Assembly: GCA_903834675.1 (NCBI GenBank)
Contig: CAILKC010000390.1
Span: 1 to 6,639 of the forward strand
Reading direction: 5' to 3'
DNA: 6,639 bases
Origin: an uncultured Victivallales bacterium
GTDB lineage: Bacteria > Verrucomicrobiota > Lentisphaeria > Oligosphaerales > JAFGRS01
Shown here: positions 1-5,045 of the stretch, piece after piece
Numbering within the stretch: the stretch's first letter is position 1
Layout: every line of letters begins with the position of its first letter
Made by a program: the position numbers and the translations under genes
Notes under the pieces: generated by a model
The model's input: only the letters and a program-made list of their open reading frames with translations
The model's database searches: none
What the model was told of the DNA's origin: nothing

Positions 1-28
1 ACCGGAATGAGACTTGCCGACGCGGGTC
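1..28 (+). repeat. 28-bp direct repeat, copy 1
   Basis: Positions 1-28 match 224-251 at 25 of 28 bases; both copies start ACCGGAATGAG and end CGCGGGTC. The mismatches are at positions 12, 14 and 20. Similarity stops immediately after position 28. Because copy 1 starts at the window edge, the repeat may extend further left. Confidence 0.75.
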
Positions 29-34
29 CGATTC

Positions 35-60
35 CGATCCGGCCGGGACGCGCCGGATCG
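35..60. repeat. Hairpin with perfect 9-bp stem
   Basis: CGATCCGGC (35-43) pairs exactly with GCCGGATCG (52-60) around an 8-base loop. It is the first of three palindromes in a row. It is not followed by a T run, so it does not look like an intrinsic terminator on the + strand. Confidence 0.6.
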
Positions 61-62
61 CC

Positions 63-114
63 TGGAGGGCGGCCCTGCGTGGCCGCCGCGGCGCCGACGC
101 AGCGGCGCCCTCCA
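63..114. repeat. 52-bp imperfect palindrome
   Basis: Pairing position i with 177-i gives 22 complementary pairs of 26. The outer arms TGGAGGGCG (63-71) and CGCCCTCCA (106-114) are perfect, CTGCGT (75-80) pairs with ACGCAG (97-102), and the centre is CGCCG/CGGCG. The four mismatches are symmetric G-G or C-C pairs at 72/105, 74/103, 81/96 and 83/94. Such a structure could form a long RNA hairpin or a cruciform; it resembles REP-type intergenic elements. Confidence 0.7.
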
Positions 115-115
115 A

Positions 116-147
116 CGCCCCTCGTCCGCCGCGGCGGACGAAGGGCG
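116..147. repeat. 32-bp near-perfect palindrome
   Basis: Pairing position i with 263-i gives 15 of 16 complementary pairs; the only mismatch is C121/A142. The inner 20 bp (122-141) are perfectly self-complementary. It lies two bases after the preceding 52-bp palindrome, so the two would form adjacent stems. Confidence 0.7.
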
Positions 148-223
148 GAATGGGAAGCGCCTGGTGTCACAGGAGGTTGCTGCAAGTCTCATACAAGCCG
201 GGCCCCCAGCTGGGGCCGGACAG

Positions 224-251
224 ACCGGAATGAGTCGTGCCGCCGCGGGTC
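224..251 (+). repeat. 28-bp direct repeat, copy 2
   Basis: This is the second copy of the 1-28 repeat, offset by 223 bp, with 25 of 28 bases identical. The palindromic block 35-147 lies between the copies, so the pair could flank or delimit one repeat element, or be two members of a dispersed family. Confidence 0.75.
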
Positions 252-346
252 GCCGCGGCGAATTGCTGAGAACCCGACCTCCAGCAGGGCTGTTTTGTTT
301 TCCGGCAGCCGTGCTTGCTGGCCGGCACGACGGGTGAAAGCGCGAA

Positions 347-412
347 AGCGTGAGAGTGTGGACGGGGGGGCCGGGGGTCTGAGACGCTATCACACCATCA
401 CGTTCTCACGCT
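347..412. repeat. Long imperfect inverted repeat
   Basis: AGCGTGAGA (347-355) is the exact complement of TCTCACGCT (404-412). The stem continues inward through 361/398, giving 15 pairs of which three are G-T wobbles, around a 36-base loop containing a G run (364-370). It has no terminal T run. The arm motifs (AAAGCG, GCGTGAGAG) look like a low-complexity intergenic repeat rather than a gene. Confidence 0.5.
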
Positions 413-444
413 CTCACAGGCAACCAGTCTGCCAACTTTGAAAC

Positions 445-470
445 AGCCCTGGACCTCCAGCCCCAGGGCT
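445..470. promoter_or_regulatory. Hairpin abutting the arsR -35 box
   Basis: AGCCCTGG (445-452) pairs perfectly with CCAGGGCT (463-470) around a 10-base loop. The right arm ends on the first base of the proposed -35 hexamer. It could be a weak terminator of leftward or rightward transcription (no T run is present), a protein-binding site, or chance. Confidence 0.35.
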
Positions 471-498
471 TGCCATCTTCCCGGTAATTGGCTATAGT
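470..498 (+). promoter_or_regulatory. Sigma70-type promoter of the arsR operon
   Basis: TTGCCA (470-475), a 17-bp spacer and TATAGT (493-498) match the sigma70 consensus well (four of six bases at -35 and five of six at -10, with ideal spacing). The local drop in GC content supports it. Transcription would begin near 505, about 48 bases before the arsR start codon. This is the only clear promoter seen before the terminator at 5864-5888, so it probably drives the whole seven-gene run. Confidence 0.65.
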
Positions 499-506
499 GC
501 CAAGTA
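485..506. promoter_or_regulatory. Candidate ArsR operator centred on the -10 box
   Basis: TTGGC (488-492) and GCCAA (499-503) are perfect inverted arms around the -10 hexamer, and TA/TA at 485-486 and 505-506 extend the symmetry (8 of 11 pairs). A palindrome centred on the -10 element is the expected place for an ArsR-family autorepressor to block RNA polymerase. A second, overlapping inverted repeat lies at 501-519, so the exact footprint is uncertain. Confidence 0.5.
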
Positions 507-519
507 AGAAATTTAGTTG
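501..519. promoter_or_regulatory. Second inverted repeat at the predicted transcription start
   Basis: CAAGTAA (501-507) and TTAGTTG (513-519) are complementary at six of seven positions around a 5-base AT-rich spacer. It overlaps the expected +1 and the operator candidate at 485-506. It could be the true ArsR site or a second dimer site. Confidence 0.4.
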
Positions 520-552
520 AGCAGGAGTGGGTAAGCCCTGGAGCCCGCGAGC

Positions 553-897
553 ATGGAAGCACGGAAGCGGCGGCAGTTGGAGATGCAGGCGCGGGTGTTG
601 AAGGCGCTGGCGCATCCCTCGCGTCTGTGCATGGTGGAGCTGTTGGCGGACGGGGAACGCTGTGTCTGCGAGCTGCGGCAGGTTGTCGGCGCGGACATGT
701 CTACGGTGTCGAAGCACCTGGCGGTGCTGAAGGGGGCCGGCATCGTGCGCGACGAGAAGCGTGGCTTGCAGGTGTTCTACTCGTTGCGATTTCCGTGTGT
801 ACTCAATTTTCTGTCTTGTGTGAATGAGCTGATGACTTCGGCGGCCGACGAGCAGCGCGAGTTGTGCTGCGTCGGCCACGCCCCCATGACTCCGTGA
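553..897 (+). CDS. arsR: ArsR-family metalloregulatory repressor
   Basis: This 114-residue protein has ArsR/SmtB family length and a winged-helix core. It represses its operon and is expected to release DNA when trivalent arsenic or an organometal(loid) binds its cysteines. The N-terminal LKALAHPSRL motif (16-25) is typical. The metal motif CVCEL (37-41) matches the CxC of classical ArsR. The recognition helix is STVSKHLAVLKGAGIV (50-65), followed by the wing (RDEKRGLQVFYSL). Additional cysteines C82 and C89 (FPCVLNFLSC) and the C-terminal pair C105-C106 exceed the E. coli set and may add a ligand site. The start is set by GGAG at 540-543, nine bases upstream. The coding region lies just downstream of a sigma70 promoter overlapped by palindromes, consistent with autoregulation. 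The next gene begins 70 bases later. Confidence 0.93.
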   Translation: MEARKRRQLEMQARVLKALAHPSRLCMVELLADGERCVCELRQVVGADMSTVSKHLAVLKGAGIVRDEKRGLQVFYSLRFPCVLNFLSCVNELMTSAADEQRELCCVGHAPMTP

Positions 898-931
898 GTC
901 GGGGAGCGGCTGGTGGTCTGGAAGACTGCAT

Positions 932-950
932 ACCAAGCGCAGGCGCTGGT
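932..950 (+). promoter_or_regulatory. Small intergenic hairpin before the permease
   Basis: ACC(A)AGCG (932-939) pairs with CGCTGGT (944-950) around a 4-base loop, with one bulged A. It lies immediately before the permease ribosome binding region. There is no T run, so it is more likely an mRNA stability or processing element than a terminator; it may also be chance. Confidence 0.3.
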
Positions 951-967
951 CGAGGAACGGAACGAGC

Positions 968-2065
968 ATGGACACGGTCACCAAATCCGTCGCCCCGGAG
1001 GCCTCCCCGGCGATCCCGCCGGGGGATAGCCCTGGGGTTGCCGGCAGGCCCGGTTGGCGCAGATACGTTCTTTGGGGTGTCACGGGGCTGGTGGTCTGGT
1101 GGTTGCTGTACCGCAGCCTGGCGCCGTTGGCGGCATGGTTCACCTACACCCTGTTGCCCCTGAGCCACGGCTCGCACCTGAGCGCGGCGGTAGAGTTCTT
1201 CGTCTATGAATCACCCAAGGTGCTGATGCTGCTGACGTTGGTGGTATTCGGCGTGGGCATCGTTCGTTCGTTCTTCACGCCAGCGCGGACGCGGCTGATG
1301 CTTTCCGGCAGACGCGAATCCACCGGCAATGTGCTGGCGGCATTGCTGGGCATCGTCACGCCCTTCTGCTCGTGCTCGGCGGTCCCGTTGTTCATCGGCT
1401 TTGTCACGACCGGCGTGCCCCTAGGGGTAACCTTCTCCTTCCTGATCTCGTCGCCGATGGTCAACGAGGTGGCGCTGGTGCTGTTGTTCGGGTTGTTCGG
1501 CTGGAAGGTTGCGGCGATCTACCTGGGTACGGGGTTGGCGATCGCCATCGTTTCTGGGTGGATCATCGGGCGGCTACGGATGGAGAGATACGTCGAGGAC
1601 TGGGTGTTTCAGACGCAGATCGGCGACCTCGCCCCGGAGGCGGAACCCGACTGGCCGGGTCGGATCCGTCTCGGCCTTGACGCGGTTAAGGATATCGTCG
1701 GGCGCGTGTGGCTTTACGTGTTGGTCGGCATCGGGGTCGGCGCGGGCATCCATGGCTATGTGCCGGAGAACTTCATGGCCGCCATCATGGGCAAAGATGC
1801 GTGGTGGTCAGTCCCTTTGGCGGTGCTCATCGGGGTGCCGATGTACTCCAACGCCGCCGGGATCATCCCGATCGTGCAAGCGTTGCTCGGCAAGGGCGCC
1901 GCCCTGGGCACGGTGCTGGCGTTTATGATGGCGGTGATCGGACTCTCCCTGCCGGAGGCGGTGATCCTCCGTAAGGTGCTCAAGCCCCGCCTGTTGGCCG
2001 TGTTCTTCGGCGTGGTGGCGCTGGGCATCGTGGGGGTGGGTTACCTGTTCAATCTCATCATGTGA
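968..2065 (+). CDS. ArsP/DUF318-family permease (organoarsenical or organometal transporter)
   Basis: This is a 365-residue inner-membrane protein with about eight to nine hydrophobic segments (approximately 33-53, 83-100, 120-145, 150-175, 180-200, 245-262, 281-301, 310-331 and 342-362) and a polar loop near 203-240. The family hallmark TPFCSCSAVP is at 131-140 (C134, C136), followed by SSPMVNEVAL (161-170) and, in the second half, GVPMYSNAAGIIPI (289-302) and SLPEAVILRKVL (327-338). Members of this family include ArsP, which exports trivalent organoarsenicals, and permeases of uncharacterised operons; family membership is clear but the substrate is inferred. GGA just before the start (959-961) and a weak AGG (953-955) are the only SD signals. 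A CPKC thioredoxin-fold gene follows within 25 bases, a common pairing for this permease group, suggesting thiol exchange with the CSC motif. Confidence 0.9.
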   Translation: MDTVTKSVAPEASPAIPPGDSPGVAGRPGWRRYVLWGVTGLVVWWLLYRSLAPLAAWFTYTLLPLSHGSHLSAAVEFFVYESPKVLMLLTLVVFGVGIVRSFFTPARTRLMLSGRRESTGNVLAALLGIVTPFCSCSAVPLFIGFVTTGVPLGVTFSFLISSPMVNEVALVLLFGLFGWKVAAIYLGTGLAIAIVSGWIIGRLRMERYVEDWVFQTQIGDLAPEAEPDWPGRIRLGLDAVKDIVGRVWLYVLVGIGVGAGIHGYVPENFMAAIMGKDAWWSVPLAVLIGVPMYSNAAGIIPIVQALLGKGAALGTVLAFMMAVIGLSLPEAVILRKVLKPRLLAVFFGVVALGIVGVGYLFNLIM

Positions 2066-2088
2066 ACCCCGGCGAAAAGGAGCGGATC

Positions 2089-2346
2089 ATGTCGGACGGT
2101 TGCGCCAAGACCCCGAAGAAGCTACAGATTCTGGGCACGGGTTGCCCCAAGTGCAAGAAGTTGGCCGAGAACACCGAGCAGGCCGCCAAGGCCCTCGGCC
2201 TCGAGTACGAACTAGTCAAGATCACGGATATCGACGCGATCATGAAGTTCGGGGTGATGATGACCCCGGCCCTGGCCGTGGACGGGGTGGTCAAGGTGGT
2301 CGGCAAGGTGCCAACCCCGGAGCAGATCCAGGCATACCTGAACTGA
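2089..2346 (+). CDS. Small thioredoxin-fold protein (redox-active disulfide protein 2 / TM0996 type; ArsE-like position)
   Basis: This 85-residue cytosolic protein has the mini-thioredoxin layout of the MTH895/TM0996 family: an N-terminal strand (KLQILGTG), the redox motif CPKC at 19-22, a helix to about residue 36, a second strand (EYELVKI), and a cis-proline MTPALAVDG at 58-66 (P60). An extra cysteine, C5, precedes the fold. The start at 2089 has AAGGAG at 2077-2082 with a 6-base spacer; a GTG at 2062 is in frame but has no SD and overlaps the permease stop. It sits between the DUF318 permease and an exported thioredoxin fusion, and upstream of arsF/arsG-like genes, so it may do the job of ArsE or of the thioredoxin-like partner of organometal permeases, passing thiol electrons or a thiol-bound metal(loid). 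That role is inferred. Confidence 0.9.
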   Translation: MSDGCAKTPKKLQILGTGCPKCKKLAENTEQAAKALGLEYELVKITDIDAIMKFGVMMTPALAVDGVVKVVGKVPTPEQIQAYLN

Positions 2347-2383
2347 CGCCAAGATCCTATCGAACCCGCCAGGAGGAACCTCG

Positions 2384-3613
2384 ATGATGACCGGACTGTA
2401 CCGCCTGACCGGCTGCGCCCTGGCGCTCTGGGGCTGCCTGCTCGCCGCTGCCGAACCCTTGACGTCGGCCGCAGCGATCCCGAAACTCCTAGACCTGGGC
2501 TCGAAGTCCTGCATCCCCTGCAAGCGGATGGCGCCACTCCTCGAAGAGCTTACCAAGGAGTATGCCGGCAGGCTCCAGGTCGAGTTCATCGACGTCTGGG
2601 TGAAAGAGAACGCCGCCAAAGGCAAGGAGTACGGCATCGAGACCATTCCGACGCAGATCTTCTTCGCTCCGGACGGCAAGGAACTGTGGCGGCATCAGGG
2701 CTTCTTCGCCAAGGCGGACATCCTCGCCAAGTGGAAGGAGCTGGGCTACGAACTCGGCGCGACCGCTCTGCCAAAGATCGAGCGCTGGGCGCCGGCCGCC
2801 CAGGACACGCGCGCCAAAGACCAGGTCTGCACCCTCTGCGACGGCGACATCTCGCCGAAGACGGCCGTGGTCGTGAAGAGCCCCAAGGGCGATGTCCGGC
2901 TCTGTTCGCTCCACTGCACCTTCATCTTGTACTCCTGCCTGACCGAGGACAAGACGGGGTTCGAGAAGAGGGTGTCTGTCACCGACTACGCCGCCGGCAC
3001 ACTGGTGGCCGCCGCCGACGCGGTCTACCTGCAAGGCGCGGATGAGAAGACCGGGCGGCCCTGGACCAAGGCCTTCGCCAGCCGCGACGCCGCCGCGACG
3101 ACGATGTCGGCGGGCGGCGGCAGCAGCATGGGCTGGGCCGCCTTGCAGGAGAGCGAGTTGTCGCGCCGCTGCGGCTTTTGCGAGCGCTCGCTCTACCCGC
3201 AGGACGTGGCCAGCGTCCTGGTCGAGGGGGCGCAAAGCTACGGCTGTTGCGCCCACTGTGCCATGGGCATCGCGGCTCGTACCGGCAAAGACCTCGAGGT
3301 CCACCAGCCGGACGGACTGACCGGCGAACCCATCATCGTCAAGACCCTGGGCGGCACGGTCGCCTCGGTGGAGCCCAAGACCGCGGTGGCCTGGTTCGGC
3401 AAGAAGCAGACCGCCGAGGGCAAGTGGGTCTCGGCCGGCTGCTTCCACCAAGGCTTCTTTTCCACCCCGGAAAACCTGCGCGCCTGGCTCGCAGCGCACC
3501 CATTCGAGACCGGCGAGATGATCACCCTGCAGCAGTCGCTGGCCGACAAGGTGAAGCTCACCCCAGAGCAGATTCAGAAAGCCTGCAAGATCGGCGAATG
3601 CGCGCCAAAATGA
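2384..3613 (+). CDS. Exported thioredoxin - NosL-like - MerB-like fusion protein
   Basis: This 409-residue protein starts with a Sec-type signal (hydrophobic 9-23, Ala-rich cleavage region 21-31), so it should act in the periplasm. Residues 32-125 form a thioredoxin domain with CIPC (43-46) and cis-proline IPT (88-90). Residues about 145-258 resemble NosL: CTLC (149-152), LCSLHC (173-178), VSVTDY (198-202) and a Gly/Ser-rich tail (243-250). Residues about 260-392 look like the catalytic part of MerB (organomercurial lyase): CGFC (263-266), YGCCAHC (286-292) and GCFHQGFF (352-359), then AWLAAHP (367-373). Matching from memory to MerB, C289 aligns with catalytic Cys96, C353 with Cys159, and C292 with Asp99. 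MerB and NosL are known to share a fold, so this may be a tandem duplication. A likely role is capture, reduction or cleavage of an organometal(loid); no activity is proven. AGGAGG at 2371-2376 sets the start. The stop overlaps the next start by four bases (ATGA). Confidence 0.82.
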   Translation: MMTGLYRLTGCALALWGCLLAAAEPLTSAAAIPKLLDLGSKSCIPCKRMAPLLEELTKEYAGRLQVEFIDVWVKENAAKGKEYGIETIPTQIFFAPDGKELWRHQGFFAKADILAKWKELGYELGATALPKIERWAPAAQDTRAKDQVCTLCDGDISPKTAVVVKSPKGDVRLCSLHCTFILYSCLTEDKTGFEKRVSVTDYAAGTLVAAADAVYLQGADEKTGRPWTKAFASRDAAATTMSAGGGSSMGWAALQESELSRRCGFCERSLYPQDVASVLVEGAQSYGCCAHCAMGIAARTGKDLEVHQPDGLTGEPIIVKTLGGTVASVEPKTAVAWFGKKQTAEGKWVSAGCFHQGFFSTPENLRAWLAAHPFETGEMITLQQSLADKVKLTPEQIQKACKIGECAPK

Positions 3614-4101
3614 GTTCAGAACTCGAAACCATGATGACCACACTGGCCAAGTACGTGCTGCTGACCTTTGCCGTCTTCACCCTGGGCTTCGGCGTCGGTA
3701 AGGAGGTCGGCAGGCGCCAGGCGGGCGGCGCCACGGCAGTACCTGCGGTGGGCATCGCGGTTACGGCACCGGCGGGGAACAAGGTGGTCGTGTATTACCT
3801 TCATGCGACCTTCCGCTGCGTCACCTGCAATACCATCGAGGCCATGGCCAAGGAGGTCGTCGAAAAGCAGTTTGCGGCGGACCTGGCTGCGGGTCACATC
3901 GCCTGGCGCGAGGCGGACTTTCAGGCCGATGAGGAGCTGGCCAAACGCTTCGACGTGGCCTCGAGTTGTGTGGTCGTCGCCAAGCGGGTGGACGGCAAGG
4001 AGACGGAGTTCCAGCGCCTCAACGACGTCTGGACCCTGGTCGATAAGCCGACGGAGTTCAGGGAGTACATCGCCGCGGCCATCAAGCAGTACCTCCCCTA
4101 G
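3610..4101 (+). CDS. arsF: ArsF-family membrane-anchored thioredoxin-like protein
   Basis: This 163-residue protein has one N-terminal hydrophobic segment (about 13-30) followed by basic residues and a linker, then a thioredoxin-like domain with the motif YYLHATFRCVTC (62-73; CVTC at 70-73). Later features are WREADF (99-104), the SSCVVVAK strand with C120, and a C-terminal helix (REYIAAAIKQYL). This matches the family named nitrophenyl-compound nitroreductase subunit ArsF, which together with ArsE and ArsG is linked to resistance to nitro-aromatic arsenicals; no flavin site is visible here, so a reductase role would need partners. The start overlaps the preceding stop (ATGA, 3610-3613), implying translational coupling; ATG at 3631 is an alternative start with no better SD. 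The only interruption before the ArsG-like permease is the repeat array at 4110-4277. Confidence 0.82.
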   Translation: MSSELETMMTTLAKYVLLTFAVFTLGFGVGKEVGRRQAGGATAVPAVGIAVTAPAGNKVVVYYLHATFRCVTCNTIEAMAKEVVEKQFAADLAAGHIAWREADFQADEELAKRFDVASSCVVVAKRVDGKETEFQRLNDVWTLVDKPTEFREYIAAAIKQYLP

Positions 4102-4109
4102 AGGCTGGC

Positions 4110-4277
4110 GCGGCCGCGGCTCGCGGCCACTGCCGACCCGACGGTCGGCGGTCCCAAGGAATGGAGCGGCCGCGGCTCGCGGCCACTGCCGACCCGACGG
4201 TCGGCGGTCCCGAGGAATGGAGCGGCCGCGGCTCGCGGCCACTGCCGACCCGACGGTCGGCGGTCCCGAGAAATGGA
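4110..4277 (+). repeat. Three tandem copies of a 56-bp GC-rich repeat
   Basis: Copies occupy 4110-4165, 4166-4221 and 4222-4277, and a fourth begins (GCGG, 4278-4281) and then diverges. They are nearly identical; the visible differences are near the 3' end (CCCAAGG, CCCGAGG and CCCGAGA) and at the end of copy 1's left flank. Each unit holds two hairpins: GGCCGCG/CGCGGCC with loop GCT, and GCCGACC/GGTCGGC with loop CGAC. Each ends with (G/A)AATGGAG. The array fills nearly the whole 185-bp arsF-arsG gap. Because 56 is not a multiple of three, reading through it shifts frame between copies, so it is unlikely to be coding. The last copy leaves GGAG (4275-4278) eight bases before the arsG start, so the repeat appears to supply its ribosome binding site. 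Confidence 0.9.
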
Positions 4278-4286
4278 GCGGTCTCG

Positions 4287-4982
4287 ATGACTTGGTTCAC
4301 CCTTGGTTCCGCCCTCTGGCTGGGCATTCTGACCTCGATCAGCCCCTGCCCCATGGCCACCAACGTTGCCGCCATCTCCTTCATCGGCCGCAAGGTGGGC
4401 CAGACGCGCCTGGTGCTGCTGTCCGGCTTGCTCTACGTCGTCGGCCGCACCGCCGCCTACGTGGCCCTCGCCAGCCTGCTCCTGGCCGGCCTGCTGGCCA
4501 GCGGCGAGAGCGCGCGGTTTCTGCAACGCACCCTCAACCTGGCCCTGGGCCCGCTGCTCATCCTGGTCGGGATGGTGCTGCTCGGGATGCTCGGCAGTGG
4601 GATGTCGATGAACCTGGCCGGCAGCGGCGTGCAGCAGCGCGCCGCCAAGGGCGGATCCGGCTGGGCCGCCGGGCTGGGGTTCCTCTTCGCCTTGTCTTTC
4701 TGTCCGGTCTCGGCCGGGCTGTACTTCGGCGCGCTGATCCCGCTCTCGGCGGCGCACGGCTCGCGCCTGCTGCTGCCGAGCGTGTATGGTCTGGGGACCG
4801 CTCTGCCGGTGGTCGGGTTCGCGTTTCTCATCGCCTTCGCCTCTCAGCATGTCGGCAAGGCCTTCGATCGCCTCACTCAGGTCGAGCGCTGGATACGGGT
4901 TGCGACCGGGGTACTGTTCATCGTCTGTGGCATCTACCTGAGCCTCACCCACGTGTACGGGCTGCCAGCGTGGGTCCGCTGA
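4287..4982 (+). CDS. arsG: ArsG-family (CcdA/DsbD-like) membrane permease
   Basis: This 231-residue integral membrane protein has about six hydrophobic segments, the usual length and layout of CcdA-type proteins. The first helix holds LTSISPCPMATN (15-26; C21), and the fourth segment holds ALSFCPVSAGLYFG (135-148; C139-P140), giving the paired proline-flanked cysteines typical of DsbD/CcdA electron carriers. The SPCPMATN variant marks the group annotated as ArsG, an efflux permease for aromatic amino-arsenicals. It may export reduced aromatic arsenicals or carry electrons across the membrane to ArsF and the exported fusion; the sequence does not decide. The start at 4287 is preferred because the hydrophobic segment begins directly after it and GGAG (4275-4278) precedes it. 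An in-frame ATG at 4161 would add 42 Arg/Pro-rich residues encoded by the repeat array and is rejected. Confidence 0.85.
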   Translation: MTWFTLGSALWLGILTSISPCPMATNVAAISFIGRKVGQTRLVLLSGLLYVVGRTAAYVALASLLLAGLLASGESARFLQRTLNLALGPLLILVGMVLLGMLGSGMSMNLAGSGVQQRAAKGGSGWAAGLGFLFALSFCPVSAGLYFGALIPLSAAHGSRLLLPSVYGLGTALPVVGFAFLIAFASQHVGKAFDRLTQVERWIRVATGVLFIVCGIYLSLTHVYGLPAWVR

Positions 4983-5045
4983 AGAACCTCTCCCGCGACG
5001 CCCAGGTGCTTGCCGACGCGGCAGAGATCGAGCCACGGAGGCCGT

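Larger units (their letters stand above)
1..440. other. Non-coding, palindrome-rich region upstream of the ars operon
   Basis: I find no credible gene here. The open frames that cross it (for example 7-441 on the + strand) encode Arg/Pro/Gly-rich sequence with no recognisable motif and no good ribosome binding site, as expected from stop-poor GC-rich DNA. The stretch instead holds a 28-bp direct repeat (1-28 and 224-251), three consecutive palindromes (35-60, 63-114, 116-147), a CCCCAGCTGGGG palindrome (204-215) and a longer stem (347-361 with 398-412). It may be a dispersed intergenic repeat element of the host genome, separating the operon from whatever lies to the left. Confidence 0.65.

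Noticed and set aside
7..441. Open frame of 144 codons on the + strand upstream of arsR
   Set aside because: It crosses the direct repeats and palindromes, has Arg/Gly/Pro-rich low-complexity translation, no motif and no convincing SD; best explained by GC-rich DNA lacking stops.
2062..2088. GTG start for the CPKC protein
   Set aside because: It overlaps the permease stop and lacks an SD, whereas ATG 2089 has AAGGAG six bases upstream.
2384..2440. Lipoprotein signal in the fusion protein (LTGC at 8-11 or LWGC at 15-18)
   Set aside because: LTGC lies before the hydrophobic core and LWGC has a poor residue at -2, so a normal Sec signal is more likely.
968..3613. Possible selenoprotein genes, as in selenocysteine-assisted organometal systems
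   Set aside because: The genes end at ordinary stops, active positions are Cys codons, and no in-frame TGA is needed to complete any domain.
2489..3643. 384-codon open frame on the - strand
   Set aside because: Antisense to the thioredoxin-NosL-MerB fusion; Ala/Gly/Arg-rich with no recognisable domain.
4161..4286. 42-residue N-terminal extension of arsG
   Set aside because: In-frame but encoded by the tandem repeat; the hydrophobic first helix starts right after ATG 4287, which has GGAG eight bases upstream.
5010..5045. TTG start for the DUF3343/Fe-S protein
   Set aside because: No SD; GGAGG directly precedes ATG 5046 and the DUF3343 domain starts there.
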